A stretch of DNA of 35,984 nucleotides, from the NCBI GenBank assembly GCA_900320585.1, contig ONSV01000046.1, positions 1 to 35,984 of the forward strand. Reading direction: 5' to 3'. Position 1 is the first letter of the stretch. Every line of letters begins with the position of its first letter. Position numbers and translations under genes: made by a program. Shown here in pieces: positions 26,017-34,219 of this stretch. The notes under the pieces are model-generated. The model was not told the origin of the DNA, did no database searches, and worked only from the letters and a program-made list of their open reading frames with translations. This DNA comes from an uncultured Prevotellaceae bacterium (GTDB taxonomy: Bacteria > Bacteroidota > Bacteroidia > Bacteroidales > Bacteroidaceae).

Positions 26017-26075
26017 CAAAGGTAGTGCAAGCTGAGCGGAATACCAAACAAAAACTATTTTTTGTTTCTATTACA
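26017..26075 (-). promoter_or_regulatory. proS promoter within a diverged palindromic element
   Basis: Minus-strand TTTG (26045-26048), 20-bp spacer, TACCTTTG (26017-26024). The stretch GCAAAGGTAGTGCAAGCTGA followed by an AAACAAAAA...TTTTTGTTT palindrome is a diverged form of the tandem unit before aroA, in the same orientation to its gene. Confidence 0.65.
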
Positions 26076-26099
26076 GAAACGAAGCCCTCTTTTGTCATG

Positions 26100-26137
26100 C
26101 TATCTGGCACAAGTCCTGACAGATTGTTTCCAGATAG
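26100..26137. repeat. 8-bp inverted repeat before the OmpA-family gene
   Basis: CTATCTGG (26100-26107) and CCAGATAG (26130-26137) are perfectly complementary across 22 nt. It lies between the divergent proS and OmpA promoters. Possible operator or weak terminator; nothing more can be said. Confidence 0.35.
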
Positions 26138-26198
26138 CCCATTCTATTAACGAAAAATGGAAGATATACAAAAAAAACGAAAAATAATGGCTAATTTT

Positions 26199-26228
26199 TT
26201 TGTGCTTTTCGCTTTTTTACTATCTTTG
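26199..26228 (+). promoter_or_regulatory. promoter for the OmpA-family lipoprotein
   Basis: TTTG (26199-26202), 18-bp spacer, TATCTTTG (26221-26228). It gives a leader of about 75 nt and supports the start at 26313. Confidence 0.65.
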
Positions 26229-26312
26229 CAATCAGAATGCGTTTTACGGAAAGTCGACGAATCGCTTGATCTTCCCGCGAATTTTTTATTAACAATTAAT
26301 AATTACATAATT

Positions 26313-26999
26313 ATGAAAAAATCAAATTTGATCGCATACGTGATGTGTGCTCTTATGGTTGTAGGTTGTCAAACTAACGCTGGCACAGGCGGTTTGCTGG
26401 GTGCTGGTGGTGGTGCAGTGCTGGGTGGTATCGTTGGCCAGCTCATTGGTAAGAACACCAAGAGCACTGTTATTGGCGCTGCCGTAGGTACCGCTGTTGG
26501 TGCCACTGCTGGTACGCTCATTGGCAAGCACATGGATAAGGTGAAGGCTAAGGCTGCTGCCGTGGAGAATGCACAGGTCACAGAAATCACCGACCAGAAT
26601 GGCCTCACCGCAGTGAAGGTGGCTTTCGACTCGGGTATCCTCTTCGCCACTGGCAAATACGCCCTCAACAACGCATCGAAGACCGCTCTTACCAAGTTTG
26701 CCAACATGCTGAAGTCAGAGCCACAACTCCTTATCGATATCCAGGGACATACCGACAGCACAGGTAGCGACAAGGTGAACGACCCGCTCTCACTCAACCG
26801 TGCACAGGCTGTGGCCAATTACCTCGTATCGTGTGGCGTTCCCGCAACACAGTTCCAGAACGTTTCCGGCTTTGGCTCACATCAGCCTATCGCCGACAAC
26901 AGCACCGCTGCCGGACGTCAGCAGAACCGTCGTGTGGAGATCTACATGTATGCAAGCCAGGCTATGATTGATGCCGCCAATGCAGGTAACCTCAACTAA
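26313..26999 (+). CDS. OmpA-family lipoprotein with glycine zipper
   Basis: 228 residues. A lipoprotein signal (LMVVGC, Cys at residue 19) is followed by a glycine-zipper region (residues about 25-70, GGLLGAGGGAVLGGIVG and GAAVGTAVGATAGTLIG) that may insert in or lie on a membrane. The C-terminal OmpA domain has the peptidoglycan-binding pattern DIQGHTDSTGSDKVNDPLSLNRAQAV in part and NRRVEIYM near the end. It probably tethers the outer membrane to peptidoglycan. The start was set from the promoter and lipobox; an upstream in-frame Met at 26157 lies before the promoter. Terminated by a strong hairpin. Confidence 0.92.
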   Translation: MKKSNLIAYVMCALMVVGCQTNAGTGGLLGAGGGAVLGGIVGQLIGKNTKSTVIGAAVGTAVGATAGTLIGKHMDKVKAKAAAVENAQVTEITDQNGLTAVKVAFDSGILFATGKYALNNASKTALTKFANMLKSEPQLLIDIQGHTDSTGSDKVNDPLSLNRAQAVANYLVSCGVPATQFQNVSGFGSHQPIADNSTAAGRQQNRRVEIYMYASQAMIDAANAGNLN

Positions 27000-27026
27000 T
27001 CAGGGCAATCATAACACAACAAAATA

Positions 27027-27052
27027 GGGCGGATGAATAATCCGCCCATTTT
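27027..27052 (+). terminator. terminator of the OmpA-family gene
   Basis: GGGCGGAT (27027-27034) pairs with ATCCGCCC (27040-27047) across a 5-nt loop, followed by ATTTTG. Confidence 0.8.
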
Positions 27053-27100
27053 GTAATTATTTGCTTAAAACATCTCGTCCTTTTACCCCACGCTATCCAT

Positions 27101-27823
27101 ATGGCATCTGCAAAGAAATCGTTTTGGAGAAGAATAGTGAGCTTCATCAAATGGGTGCTCACACTTTTCTTCAGTTCATCCATCCTGGCCGTAGTACTCT
27201 ATCGGTTTGTGCCGGTGCCCGTCACTCCACTGATGGTCATCAGGTGCGTGCAGCAAGTGAATAGCGGGAAGAACATCACCCTTCACCATTCCTGGGTACC
27301 ACTTGAGCAGATGTCGCCCCATATGCCAGTGGCCGCCATGGCCAGCGAAGACCAGAGATTCCTCATTCACATGGGCATTGACGGTGAGGCAATCGAGCAG
27401 GCGGTGAAGGACAATAAGAAACGCAAGTCACGGCGTGGAGGAAGCACCATCTCGCAGCAAACGGCAAAGAATGTATTCTTGTGGCCCAACTCCACATGGG
27501 TAAGAAAGGGATTTGAGACCTACTTCACCATACTTATCGAACTCTTCTGGAGCAAGCAGCGTATCATGGAGGTGTACCTCAACTCTATCGAGATGGGCGA
27601 TGGCATTTACGGCTTGAAGGCCGTGGCAAAAGAGCATTTTGGAAAGGAACCCTCGAAACTCACGCGCTCGGAGTGCGCACTCATTGCCGCCACACTCCCC
27701 AACCCACTGAAGCGCAACTCCAAACACCCTACGCGCTATCTACTTAAGCGACAAAAGCAAATCGAGCGGCAAATGAGAAACATAGGTGCCTTTCCCAAAG
27801 AGGGAGAGAGCATAGCCAACTGA
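27101..27823 (+). CDS. mtgA: monofunctional peptidoglycan glycosyltransferase
   Basis: A 240-residue GT51 enzyme that polymerises lipid II. An N-terminal transmembrane helix ([19 protein letters not shown], residues 18-36) precedes the glycosyltransferase domain with EDQRF (the catalytic Glu, motif 1), [12 protein letters not shown] (motif 2), [20 protein letters not shown] (motif 3 and 4 region) and [11 protein letters not shown]-like C-terminal motif. No transpeptidase domain is present, so this is the MtgA form. It is the first gene of a co-directional run with pcrA 35 bp downstream. Confidence 0.93.
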   Translation: MASAKKSFWRRIVSFIKWVLTLFFSSSILAVVLYRFVPVPVTPLMVIRCVQQVNSGKNITLHHSWVPLEQMSPHMPVAAMASEDQRFLIHMGIDGEAIEQAVKDNKKRKSRRGGSTISQQTAKNVFLWPNSTWVRKGFETYFTILIELFWSKQRIMEVYLNSIEMGDGIYGLKAVAKEHFGKEPSKLTRSECALIAATLPNPLKRNSKHPTRYLLKRQKQIERQMRNIGAFPKEGESIAN

Positions 27824-27858
27824 CATTACAACGACCACCATATCATCACTACACAGCT

Positions 27859-30279
27859 ATGGCATCAAGCGATAATTTGCTCAGCCAACTCAACGAAAAC
27901 CAGCGAAAGGCAGTAGAATACATCGACGGCCCTTCACTTGTTATCGCCGGAGCAGGGTCGGGGAAAACACGAGTGCTTACCTACAAGGTGGCCTATCTGT
28001 TGCTCAATGGCTACAATCCCTGGGACATATTGGCTCTTACCTTCACCAACAAGGCAGCTGCAGAGATGAAACAGCGGGTGGCAAAGCTCGTTGGTGGCGA
28101 TAGGGCGCAATATGTCAACATGGGTACCTTCCATAGCGTCTTCGCACGAATCCTCAGGGTGGAGGCCGAGCAAATAGGCTATCATTCCAACTACACCATC
28201 TATGATGAGAGCGACTCGAGAACGCTCATCAAGAATATCATCAAGCAACTGGCCCTCGACGACAACGTGTATAAACCGGCCAACGTGCACAATCTCATCT
28301 CGCTGGCCAAAAACCATCTTATCACGGCCGCTCAATACGAGGCCGACAAAAATGTGTATGAGCGCGACCGCGACATGAAAATGCCACTGGTCGCACAAAT
28401 CTATAACGAGTATGCCCGCAGATGCCGACAGGCAAATGCCATGGATTTTGACGATTTGCTGCTCAATACGTTCTTGCTGCTGGAGAATCACGAGGACGTA
28501 CGTCGGAAATATGTCGACCGCTTCGGTTTCGTACTGGTGGATGAGTACCAGGACACCAATTTCGCCCAGCAGCAAATCGTTTACCAGCTCACCAAAGAGA
28601 GGCAGCACGTGTGTGTGGTGGGCGACGACGCGCAGAGCATCTATTCGTTCAGGGGTGCAAATATCGACAACATCCTGGGATTCAACAATCTCTACAAGGA
28701 AGCCCGACTATTCAAGCTCGAGCAGAACTACAGGTCTACCCAACTTATCGTCAAGGCGGCCAATAGTCTCATCTCGCATAACCAATGGCAGATAAGGAAG
28801 GACGTGTTCAGCGAAAACGAAGTGGGCGATGCCCTGACTTATATCCCACTATACAGCGACCGCGAGGAAACCGTGGTGGTGTGCAAGCAGATAGCGCGGA
28901 TCATGCGCACCGAAAATGCCGGATACGGTGATTTCGCCATCCTCTACCGCACCAATGCCCAAAGCCGAATCTTTGAGGAGCAATTGCGGAAAGAGGGTAT
29001 ACCATACCGCATCTATGGCGGACTGAGCTTCTACCAGCGCAAGGAGATAAAAGATGTCATCGCTTATTTCCGGTTGGTACTCAATCCCGACGACGAGGAG
29101 GCTTTCCGCAGAATTCTCAACTACCCTGCTAGGGGAATCGGAAACGTCACCTTGGGGAAAATCCAGGCCGCAGCTCAGCAAAATGGCATGAGCCTTTGGA
29201 CGGTCATCTCCAATCCCGTGGAGGCACAGCTCCAGGTCTCCAAGGCTACGATGAAAAAAGTAGAGGAGTTCAGGCAGCTCATCCTCGGCTTTATGCAGCA
29301 GACCAGCTCCACCGATGTGTTTACCCTCGGCACCGAAATCGTACAGAAATCGGGTATTGCCCAAGATATCATGGCCGATATTACTCCTGAGGGATTGGCC
29401 AGGAAGGAGAATCTGGATGAGATGCTCAACGGAATGAAGGACTTCGTCGACTCCCGCCGTGAGGAAGGACAAGCCAATGAGGTGTTCCTGGCCGACTACT
29501 TGCAGGAGGTGGCATTGCTCACCGACCTCGATGGTGGTGATGATGAGGCCACCGAGAGGGTAACGCTCATGACGGTGCATAGTGCCAAAGGACTGGAGTT
29601 CCCCACCGTCTTCGTGGTGGGGTTGGAGGAGAATCTCTTCCCAAGTCCGTTGTCTACCGATACCCCACGACATCTTGAGGAGGAGCGTAGGCTGCTCTAT
29701 GTGGCCATCACAAGGGCCGAGCGCCATTGCTTCCTTACCAGCGCCCAATGCCGTATGAGGTATGGGAGAATGGACTTCAATGCACAGAGCCGTTTTATAC
29801 GGGATATCGACTCGTCGCTCATGAGCGTGGGTACGAACACCCGAATGGGAAACAGCAATGAATGGAAGCCCAAGCGTTTTGGCAGGGAGAACCTGCAGAA
29901 CGCCAATCCCGTTGCCTCTCAGTTCAAGGCCGACCCGATGAGAAGGGCCGTGCCGCCCAGAACCCCGGAAAAACCGGTCGACCCCTTCTCTGAACAGTTC
30001 AAGCGCTTGCAGCAGGAGCATGGTGGGCGCCTGCGGCGGGTCACTCCCTCAAAGAGCAGTCCCCATCCGTCTGGCCCCTCTGCCCCGTCAGGCTCTTCGG
30101 CCGGTATGACTTTCGACCTGCACGAGGGATGTGTCATCGAGCATCAGCGCTTCGGCCGTGGCATGGTGGTGAAGGTGGAGGGTACAGGAGAAAATACCAA
30201 GGCCACCGTGGCTTTCGAGAACACGGGCACCAAACAGTTGCTCGTCAAGTTTGCAAGGTTTAAAATCATTAGTTCGTAA
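27859..30279 (+). CDS. pcrA: UvrD/PcrA-family DNA helicase
   Basis: An 806-residue superfamily 1A helicase, 3'-5', used in repair and in clearing replication blocks. Motifs in order: Q motif (LNENQRKAVE), Walker A GAGSGKTRVL (31-40), TFTNKAAAEMK, GTFHSVFARIL, VDEYQDTN (motif II), GDDAQSIYSFRGA (III), LEQNYRST (IV), MTVHSAKGLEFPTVFVVGLEE (V) and YVAITRAE (VI). After about residue 670 comes a disordered Pro/Ser-rich linker and a C-terminal Tudor-like module (EGCVIEHQRFGRGMVVKVEG) found in PcrA/UvrD that contacts RNA polymerase. Length is normal. Confidence 0.95.
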   Translation: MASSDNLLSQLNENQRKAVEYIDGPSLVIAGAGSGKTRVLTYKVAYLLLNGYNPWDILALTFTNKAAAEMKQRVAKLVGGDRAQYVNMGTFHSVFARILRVEAEQIGYHSNYTIYDESDSRTLIKNIIKQLALDDNVYKPANVHNLISLAKNHLITAAQYEADKNVYERDRDMKMPLVAQIYNEYARRCRQANAMDFDDLLLNTFLLLENHEDVRRKYVDRFGFVLVDEYQDTNFAQQQIVYQLTKERQHVCVVGDDAQSIYSFRGANIDNILGFNNLYKEARLFKLEQNYRSTQLIVKAANSLISHNQWQIRKDVFSENEVGDALTYIPLYSDREETVVVCKQIARIMRTENAGYGDFAILYRTNAQSRIFEEQLRKEGIPYRIYGGLSFYQRKEIKDVIAYFRLVLNPDDEEAFRRILNYPARGIGNVTLGKIQAAAQQNGMSLWTVISNPVEAQLQVSKATMKKVEEFRQLILGFMQQTSSTDVFTLGTEIVQKSGIAQDIMADITPEGLARKENLDEMLNGMKDFVDSRREEGQANEVFLADYLQEVALLTDLDGGDDEATERVTLMTVHSAKGLEFPTVFVVGLEENLFPSPLSTDTPRHLEEERRLLYVAITRAERHCFLTSAQCRMRYGRMDFNAQSRFIRDIDSSLMSVGTNTRMGNSNEWKPKRFGRENLQNANPVASQFKADPMRRAVPPRTPEKPVDPFSEQFKRLQQEHGGRLRRVTPSKSSPHPSGPSAPSGSSAGMTFDLHEGCVIEHQRFGRGMVVKVEGTGENTKATVAFENTGTKQLLVKFARFKIISS

Positions 30280-30295
30280 CATAATATCAATAATT

Positions 30296-31762
30296 ATGGT
30301 TAAACACCGTTTTCCGAGAATACTGGCCGCAGCTGTGCTTTTGCTGCTTTGCAATGTGACCTTGGCGCAGGGAGTGGCCCGACAGTTCGTCATCGCCATT
30401 CCTCACGATGCCGACACCACCCGTCTGCACGTCTTCTTACCCCAGCCACAATCTGCCACCGGAAGGGCTGTGCTTGACTGTCCAGGCGGTGGCTATTCAC
30501 ACCTGGCCATGCAACACGAGGGTACCGACTGGGCACAGTTCTTCTGCAATCAGGGGACGGCTCTCGTCGTACTCGAGTACCGCATGCCAAGGGGGAATAG
30601 GCAGATTCCTGTGTCAGACGCCGAGAATGCCATCCGTCTTATTCGCGATAGCGCCCAGGTGTGGGGCATCAACCCCTACGATGTGGGAATCATGGGATTC
30701 TCGGCCGGAGGACATCTCGCTTCTACTGTTTCCACCCACGCCGAATTCGATGCCCGCCCCAATTTCAGCATCCTCTTCTACCCGGTTGTCACGATGGGCA
30801 AGAAAGGGCAGCATGAGGGGTCGTGCAAGAATTTTCTTGGAATAGACCGCGATGACGAGGCTGTAGCCCGTGAGTTCAGCAACGACCTGCAGGTGAGGCG
30901 CCATCTCACCCCGCCAGCCATCGTGCTCCTGGCCAATGACGATAGGGGCGTGCCCCCCGTGGCCAATGGTGTGGCCTATTATACGGCCATGCGCAACGCA
31001 GGCAACAACTGTGCCCTGCACGTCTATCCACAAGGTGGCCACGGATTTGGCATCAGGGAGTCGTTTGCCTACCACGACATGATGATGGACGAACTCAGTG
31101 CTTGGCTGAAACGGATCAAGGCACCCAGGGCCGATGCCGTCAGGGTGGCATGCATAGGCAACAGCATCACCGACGGGTCGGGCATCGATATGGCCGAGAA
31201 CTTCGGATACCCCGCACAACTGCAACAACTGCTCGGAGAGAATTATCATGTGAAGAACTTTGGGGTAGGGGCACGGACATTGCTCAACCATGGCGACCGG
31301 CCCTATATGAGGGAATTGGCTTGGAGAGACGCCCTGGCCTTCAACCCGCAGGTAGTGGTCATCAAACTGGGTACCAACGACAGCAAGACGGAGAACTGGA
31401 AGCATAAGGATGAGTTTGCCGCCGACTACCAGCAAATGATCGACGCACTGAAGGCTCTTCCCTCACATCCACGCATCATTCTCGCTCACCCCATAAAAGC
31501 CTTCGAAGACCAGTGGACAATCACGGATAAGGTCATCACCGAGGAGGTCATCCCGGCTATCGACGCCGTGGCTCAAAAGAATGACCTGGAGGTCATCGAC
31601 TTGCATTCCGTAATAACCGAATCCAAATACATATTGAGCGATGGTATCCATCCCAATGCCCAGGGTGCCGGATTGATGGCCCAGGCTGTTGCCGACGTCA
31701 TCAAGACTCCACCACCTGCGCCGAAAGCCAAAGCAAAGAAAAAGAATAGAAAGTCAAAATAA
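30296..31762 (+). CDS. two-domain secreted esterase (alpha/beta hydrolase + SGNH)
   Basis: 488 residues. I start at Met 30296, 17 bp after pcrA, since it immediately begins a signal peptide (RFPRILAAAVLLLLCNVTLAQ). Residues about 25-285 are an alpha/beta hydrolase with oxyanion motif CPGGGY, nucleophile elbow GFSAGGHLAS and a late His in GGHGFGI, like BD-FAE or acetylxylan esterases. Residues about 295-465 are an SGNH/GDSL domain: block I IGNSITDG (Ser), GVGARTL (Gly), LGTNDSK (Asn) and DGIHPN (Asp-His). Two unrelated esterase folds in one polypeptide suggests removal of different acyl groups from plant polysaccharides. The C-terminus is Lys-rich (KAKAKKKNRKSK). Confidence 0.9.
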   Translation: MVKHRFPRILAAAVLLLLCNVTLAQGVARQFVIAIPHDADTTRLHVFLPQPQSATGRAVLDCPGGGYSHLAMQHEGTDWAQFFCNQGTALVVLEYRMPRGNRQIPVSDAENAIRLIRDSAQVWGINPYDVGIMGFSAGGHLASTVSTHAEFDARPNFSILFYPVVTMGKKGQHEGSCKNFLGIDRDDEAVAREFSNDLQVRRHLTPPAIVLLANDDRGVPPVANGVAYYTAMRNAGNNCALHVYPQGGHGFGIRESFAYHDMMMDELSAWLKRIKAPRADAVRVACIGNSITDGSGIDMAENFGYPAQLQQLLGENYHVKNFGVGARTLLNHGDRPYMRELAWRDALAFNPQVVVIKLGTNDSKTENWKHKDEFAADYQQMIDALKALPSHPRIILAHPIKAFEDQWTITDKVITEEVIPAIDAVAQKNDLEVIDLHSVITESKYILSDGIHPNAQGAGLMAQAVADVIKTPPPAPKAKAKKKNRKSK

Positions 31763-31775
31763 CTGTCCCGGTTGT

Positions 31776-31846
31776 ATTCGCTTGGCTCATCAGCAAACTG
31801 TCTCAAGTTACAGGGAGTGCAGAAGCCAGGCGAATGCGAAACTTGA
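31776..31846 (+). promoter_or_regulatory. two interleaved inverted repeats in the cysE leader
   Basis: ATTCGCTTGGCT (31776-31787) is complementary to AGCCAGGCGAAT (31824-31835), one G-T pair apart from perfect. TCAAGTT (from 31803) is complementary to AACTTGA (31840-31846). The two pairings cross, so they could be alternatives or a pseudoknot. No U-tract follows. Confidence 0.4.
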
Positions 31847-31861
31847 AACACATTATTATAT

Positions 31862-32755
31862 ATGTACGAGGATATCATTCAGAATAATATCAGGAAACTG
31901 GCTGAAGTGTCGCCAGAGGAGAAATTGCTCACTCCGGGCAACAACAGGCAACTCCCCTCTGTGGCTGCCCTTCAAAAAATCGTGGAACTGGTGAAGGAAA
32001 TTGTCTTTCCAGGCTATTTCGATGACCGGCAGGGCGACAGAAACTTCCGTGAATACCACATGGGAGTGAAATTGGAGCGGCTGAGCATCTTGCTGCGCGA
32101 GCAGATAGCCCTCGCACTGCTCTTTGAGCGCGACTGCCAGGCCACCGTGGAATCGGAGGCACAGGCCATCATGGCAAAATTCATCGACAGCCTCTGCGAA
32201 ATCAAGCGATTGCTGTTCACCGACGTGCAGGCCATCTTCGACAACGACCCCGCCGTGAGGAACTATAGCGAGGTCATCTTCTGCTATCCGGTGGTGCAGA
32301 CCATGCTTCATTACAGGGTCGCACATCAGCTCCATGTCATGCAGGTGCCCATCCTGCCCAGAATACTCACTGAGCAGGCTCATTCCTCTACAGGCATCGA
32401 TATCAACCCGGGTGCGCAGATTGGTGAGTATTTCGCCATCGACCATGGCACGGGAGTGGTGATAGGAGAGACTTGTATCATCGGCCACCACGTCACACTT
32501 TACCAGGGTGTGACACTTGGTGCAAAAAACTTCATCAACGACGAGAGTGGAAGGCCCGTGAATATCCCACGACACCCGATTATCGGAAACCATGTCACCG
32601 TATATGCCAACTCCACCATCCTCGGAAGAGTCACTATTGGCGACAATACCGTTATCGGAGGTAATATTTGGCTAACCCACAGCGTGCCGCCTAACTCCCG
32701 AATCCTGCAAAGCAAAGCCGTCGACGCTTCGTTCAATCATGGGCTGGGTATTTGA
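31862..32755 (+). CDS. cysE: serine O-acetyltransferase
   Basis: A 297-residue enzyme that makes O-acetylserine, the precursor of cysteine. An N-terminal helical domain (residues 1-165) is followed by a left-handed beta-helix of hexapeptide repeats: GIDINPGAQIGEYFAIDHGTG (partial), VVIGETCIIGHHVTLYQGVTLG, IIGNHVTVYANSTILG and VTIGDNTVIGGNIWL. HGTGVVIGET holds the active-site His. The long N-terminal domain with Cys, Tyr and His residues (FCYPVVQTMLHYRVAHQL) fits the EpsC-like or Bacteroidota form. It precedes vsr by 24 bp. Cysteine synthase is not nearby. Confidence 0.93.
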   Translation: MYEDIIQNNIRKLAEVSPEEKLLTPGNNRQLPSVAALQKIVELVKEIVFPGYFDDRQGDRNFREYHMGVKLERLSILLREQIALALLFERDCQATVESEAQAIMAKFIDSLCEIKRLLFTDVQAIFDNDPAVRNYSEVIFCYPVVQTMLHYRVAHQLHVMQVPILPRILTEQAHSSTGIDINPGAQIGEYFAIDHGTGVVIGETCIIGHHVTLYQGVTLGAKNFINDESGRPVNIPRHPIIGNHVTVYANSTILGRVTIGDNTVIGGNIWLTHSVPPNSRILQSKAVDASFNHGLGI

Positions 32756-32779
32756 AATCAGGATATAACCTTTGCCGGC

Positions 32780-33298
32780 ATGACTCCTCTTGAACAACAA
32801 CGGCGCCACAACAATATGGCGGCCATTCATTCCAAGAACACCAAACCCGAACTCATTGTGAGGAAATATCTCTTCGCAAAGGGGTTCAGATACAGGCTCA
32901 ATCACAACCGACTGCCCGGACATCCTGATATCGTGATGAGAAAATACCGCACCTGTATCTTCGTCAATGGTTGCTTCTGGCATGGACATGAGGGGTGCAA
33001 GGCTTTCAGAATACCTAAAACAAATACCGATTTCTGGGAAAAGAAAATTACACGTAACAAGCAACGCGACCATCAGCAGCGCCTGCAACTGGCAAAAATG
33101 GGATGGCATTGCATCACGCTCTGGGAATGTGAACTGAAACCCAAGAACCGAATGCGAACCCTTGTCGCCCTTGAGTATACACTCAATCATATATTCCTTC
33201 GTGACCACTCCAAAGGCTATGTGCCTTTCCAGGAGCATCACGAGATGGCGGCCGATCAGCTACATCCCGATGAAAATGTTGAAAAAACGACTATTTAA
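32780..33298 (+). CDS. vsr: Vsr-type very short patch repair endonuclease
   Basis: A 172-residue DNA mismatch endonuclease. The family nicks 5' of T in T:G mismatches that arise from deaminated 5-methylcytosine. Signatures: MAAIHSKNTKPELIVRKYL near the N-terminus, PGHPDIVMRKY with the catalytic Asp, IFVNGCFWHGHEGCK with Zn-binding Cys/His, and the NKQRD..QLAKMGWHCITLWECEL end. The C-terminus is about 20 residues longer than typical Vsr. Such genes usually lie beside a C5 cytosine methyltransferase; none is in the window. It is the last gene of the mtgA-pcrA-esterase-cysE-vsr series and abuts the peptide gene cluster. Confidence 0.93.
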   Translation: MTPLEQQRRHNNMAAIHSKNTKPELIVRKYLFAKGFRYRLNHNRLPGHPDIVMRKYRTCIFVNGCFWHGHEGCKAFRIPKTNTDFWEKKITRNKQRDHQQRLQLAKMGWHCITLWECELKPKNRMRTLVALEYTLNHIFLRDHSKGYVPFQEHHEMAADQLHPDENVEKTTI

Positions 33299-33358
33299 TG
33301 GGAAAAAGTCCAAATAAAGACTTATATGTTAAAAATCATTAATTATTGGTAAGAACGT

Positions 33359-33389
33359 TTTGAAGTAAAGAAAAAACTATATAAATTTG
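33359..33389 (+). promoter_or_regulatory. promoter of peptide gene 1
   Basis: TTTG (33359-33362), 19-bp spacer, TAAATTTG (33382-33389). Full consensus, leader about 50 nt. Confidence 0.75.
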
Positions 33390-33447
33390 CATCGTTATTT
33401 CAATAACATCAATAACTAATTGTATTAATACATTAAATTTTAAAGTT

Positions 33448-33588
33448 ATGAAGAAGACTTATTTCCAGCCGATGACAAAGGCTATGTCTTTGAATCTGAG
33501 CGCAGCTATCTGCAGCGAGCCCGTTCCCACATCTGAGACTCCTGTAACTCCTACAGGCGATGAGGCAGTTAAGGCTCCAATGTTCTAA
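33448..33588 (+). CDS. small peptide 1 (46 aa), putative precursor
   Basis: 46 residues, beginning MKKTYFQPMTKAMSLNLS and ending GDEAVKAPMF. It has no hydrophobic segment and one Cys at residue 22 (SAAICSEP). The N-terminal third is basic, the middle is rich in Pro, Thr, Ser and Glu (PVPTSETPVTPT), and the last 12 residues PTGDEAVKAPMF are invariant among the three copies. No database family is recognised. Support for expression: a consensus promoter 58 bp upstream and an intrinsic terminator directly after. SAA before ICSEP has small residues where a signal-peptidase-like enzyme could cut, which may matter because an S26-type gene lies downstream. Function unknown; a precursor peptide is an inference. 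Confidence 0.8.
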   Translation: MKKTYFQPMTKAMSLNLSAAICSEPVPTSETPVTPTGDEAVKAPMF

Positions 33589-33605
33589 TTCAGGACAGAA
33601 AGCAC

Positions 33606-33634
33606 AAGCCAGACTTTATGTCTGGCTTTTTTTT
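33606..33634 (+). terminator. terminator of peptide gene 1
   Basis: AAGCCAGAC (33606-33614) pairs with GTCTGGCTT (33620-33628) across a 5-nt loop, with T8 overlapping and extending the stem. Confidence 0.9.
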
Positions 33635-33717
33635 GTGTCTTCTCAAATCTACAACTCTATTTTTGTTGACTCTTTCTATACATTTTGTGACTTGAATAAA
33701 AAAAACAGCACAATAAT

Positions 33718-33748
33718 TTTGTTAATTCGGAAATTAATCTTACCTTTG
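33718..33748 (+). promoter_or_regulatory. promoter of peptide gene 2
   Basis: TTTG (33718-33721), 19-bp spacer, TACCTTTG (33741-33748). Full consensus; the surrounding sequence differs from the promoter of copy 1. Confidence 0.75.
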
Positions 33749-33789
33749 CCTTGATTTAAAATATTTACTAACTTTAAAATTTTACAATT

Positions 33790-33927
33790 ATGAAGATTTA
33801 TTCACAGCCAATGACAAAGGCTCTGTCTTTGAATCTGAGCGCAGCTATCTGCAGCGAGCCCGTTCCCACATCTGAGACTCCTGTAACCCCGACAGGCGAC
33901 GAGGCAGTTAAGGCTCCAATGTTCTAA
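33790..33927 (+). CDS. small peptide 2 (45 aa), near-identical paralogue of peptide 1
   Basis: 45 residues, beginning MKIYSQPMTKALSLNLSAAI. From residue 6 on it differs from peptide 1 by a single Met-to-Leu change, and the DNA is almost identical down to the terminator, including synonymous positions. The start codons and 5' leaders differ. The single Cys is at residue 21 and the C-terminus GDEAVKAPMF is unchanged. The pattern indicates a recent duplication or gene conversion limited to the coding and terminator region. It has its own promoter and terminator. Confidence 0.8.
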   Translation: MKIYSQPMTKALSLNLSAAICSEPVPTSETPVTPTGDEAVKAPMF

Positions 33928-33944
33928 TCTAGGACAGAAAGCAC

Positions 33945-33973
33945 AAGCCAGACCATAAGGTCTGGCTTTTTTT
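33945..33973 (+). terminator. terminator of peptide gene 2
   Basis: AAGCCAGACC (33945-33954) pairs with GGTCTGGCTT (33959-33968) across ATAA, followed by T-run. Compensating changes relative to copy 1 keep the stem. Confidence 0.9.
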
Positions 33974-33976
33974 GTG

Positions 33977-34050
33977 TCATCCCTTTTTTTCTCTCTTCTC
34001 ATTTTCTTTTCCTCTTCTCCTCTTCTCTTCTCTTCTCATCTCATCTCTTA
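33977..34050. repeat. polypyrimidine low-complexity tract
   Basis: About 70 bases almost entirely C and T on the plus strand, with irregular TTCTC repeats, between peptide genes 2 and 3. Then follow TGCATAATTATGCA, a palindrome, and the related TTATGCATTAT. No gene seen. May be slippage-prone or an AT/CT-rich spacer. Confidence 0.8.
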
Positions 34051-34145
34051 GTCCTTGATTCTTGCATAATTATGCATTATCTTATGCATTATCAGCTTGG
34101 CTTGCCAAAGAATTGGTTTTTTACAAGAAAAAAAACTTGAATCAT

Positions 34146-34176
34146 TTTGTTTTTTCACTTTATTATTCTATTTTTG
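34146..34176 (+). promoter_or_regulatory. promoter of peptide gene 3
   Basis: TTTG (34146-34149), 19-bp spacer, TATTTTTG (34169-34176). Full consensus, same spacing as in copies 1 and 2. Confidence 0.75.
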
Positions 34177-34219
34177 TGTTGTGATATAAACATTTTACTA
34201 ATCAATAAAATTAACGATT

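Noticed and set aside
26157-26312. 52-codon N-terminal extension of the OmpA-family protein
   Set aside because: The TATCTTTG promoter box lies within it, and the internal Met begins a proper lipoprotein signal.
33977-34110. Polypyrimidine tract and short palindromes as an origin or attachment site
   Set aside because: No direct repeats, integrase gene or DnaA-box cluster accompany it.
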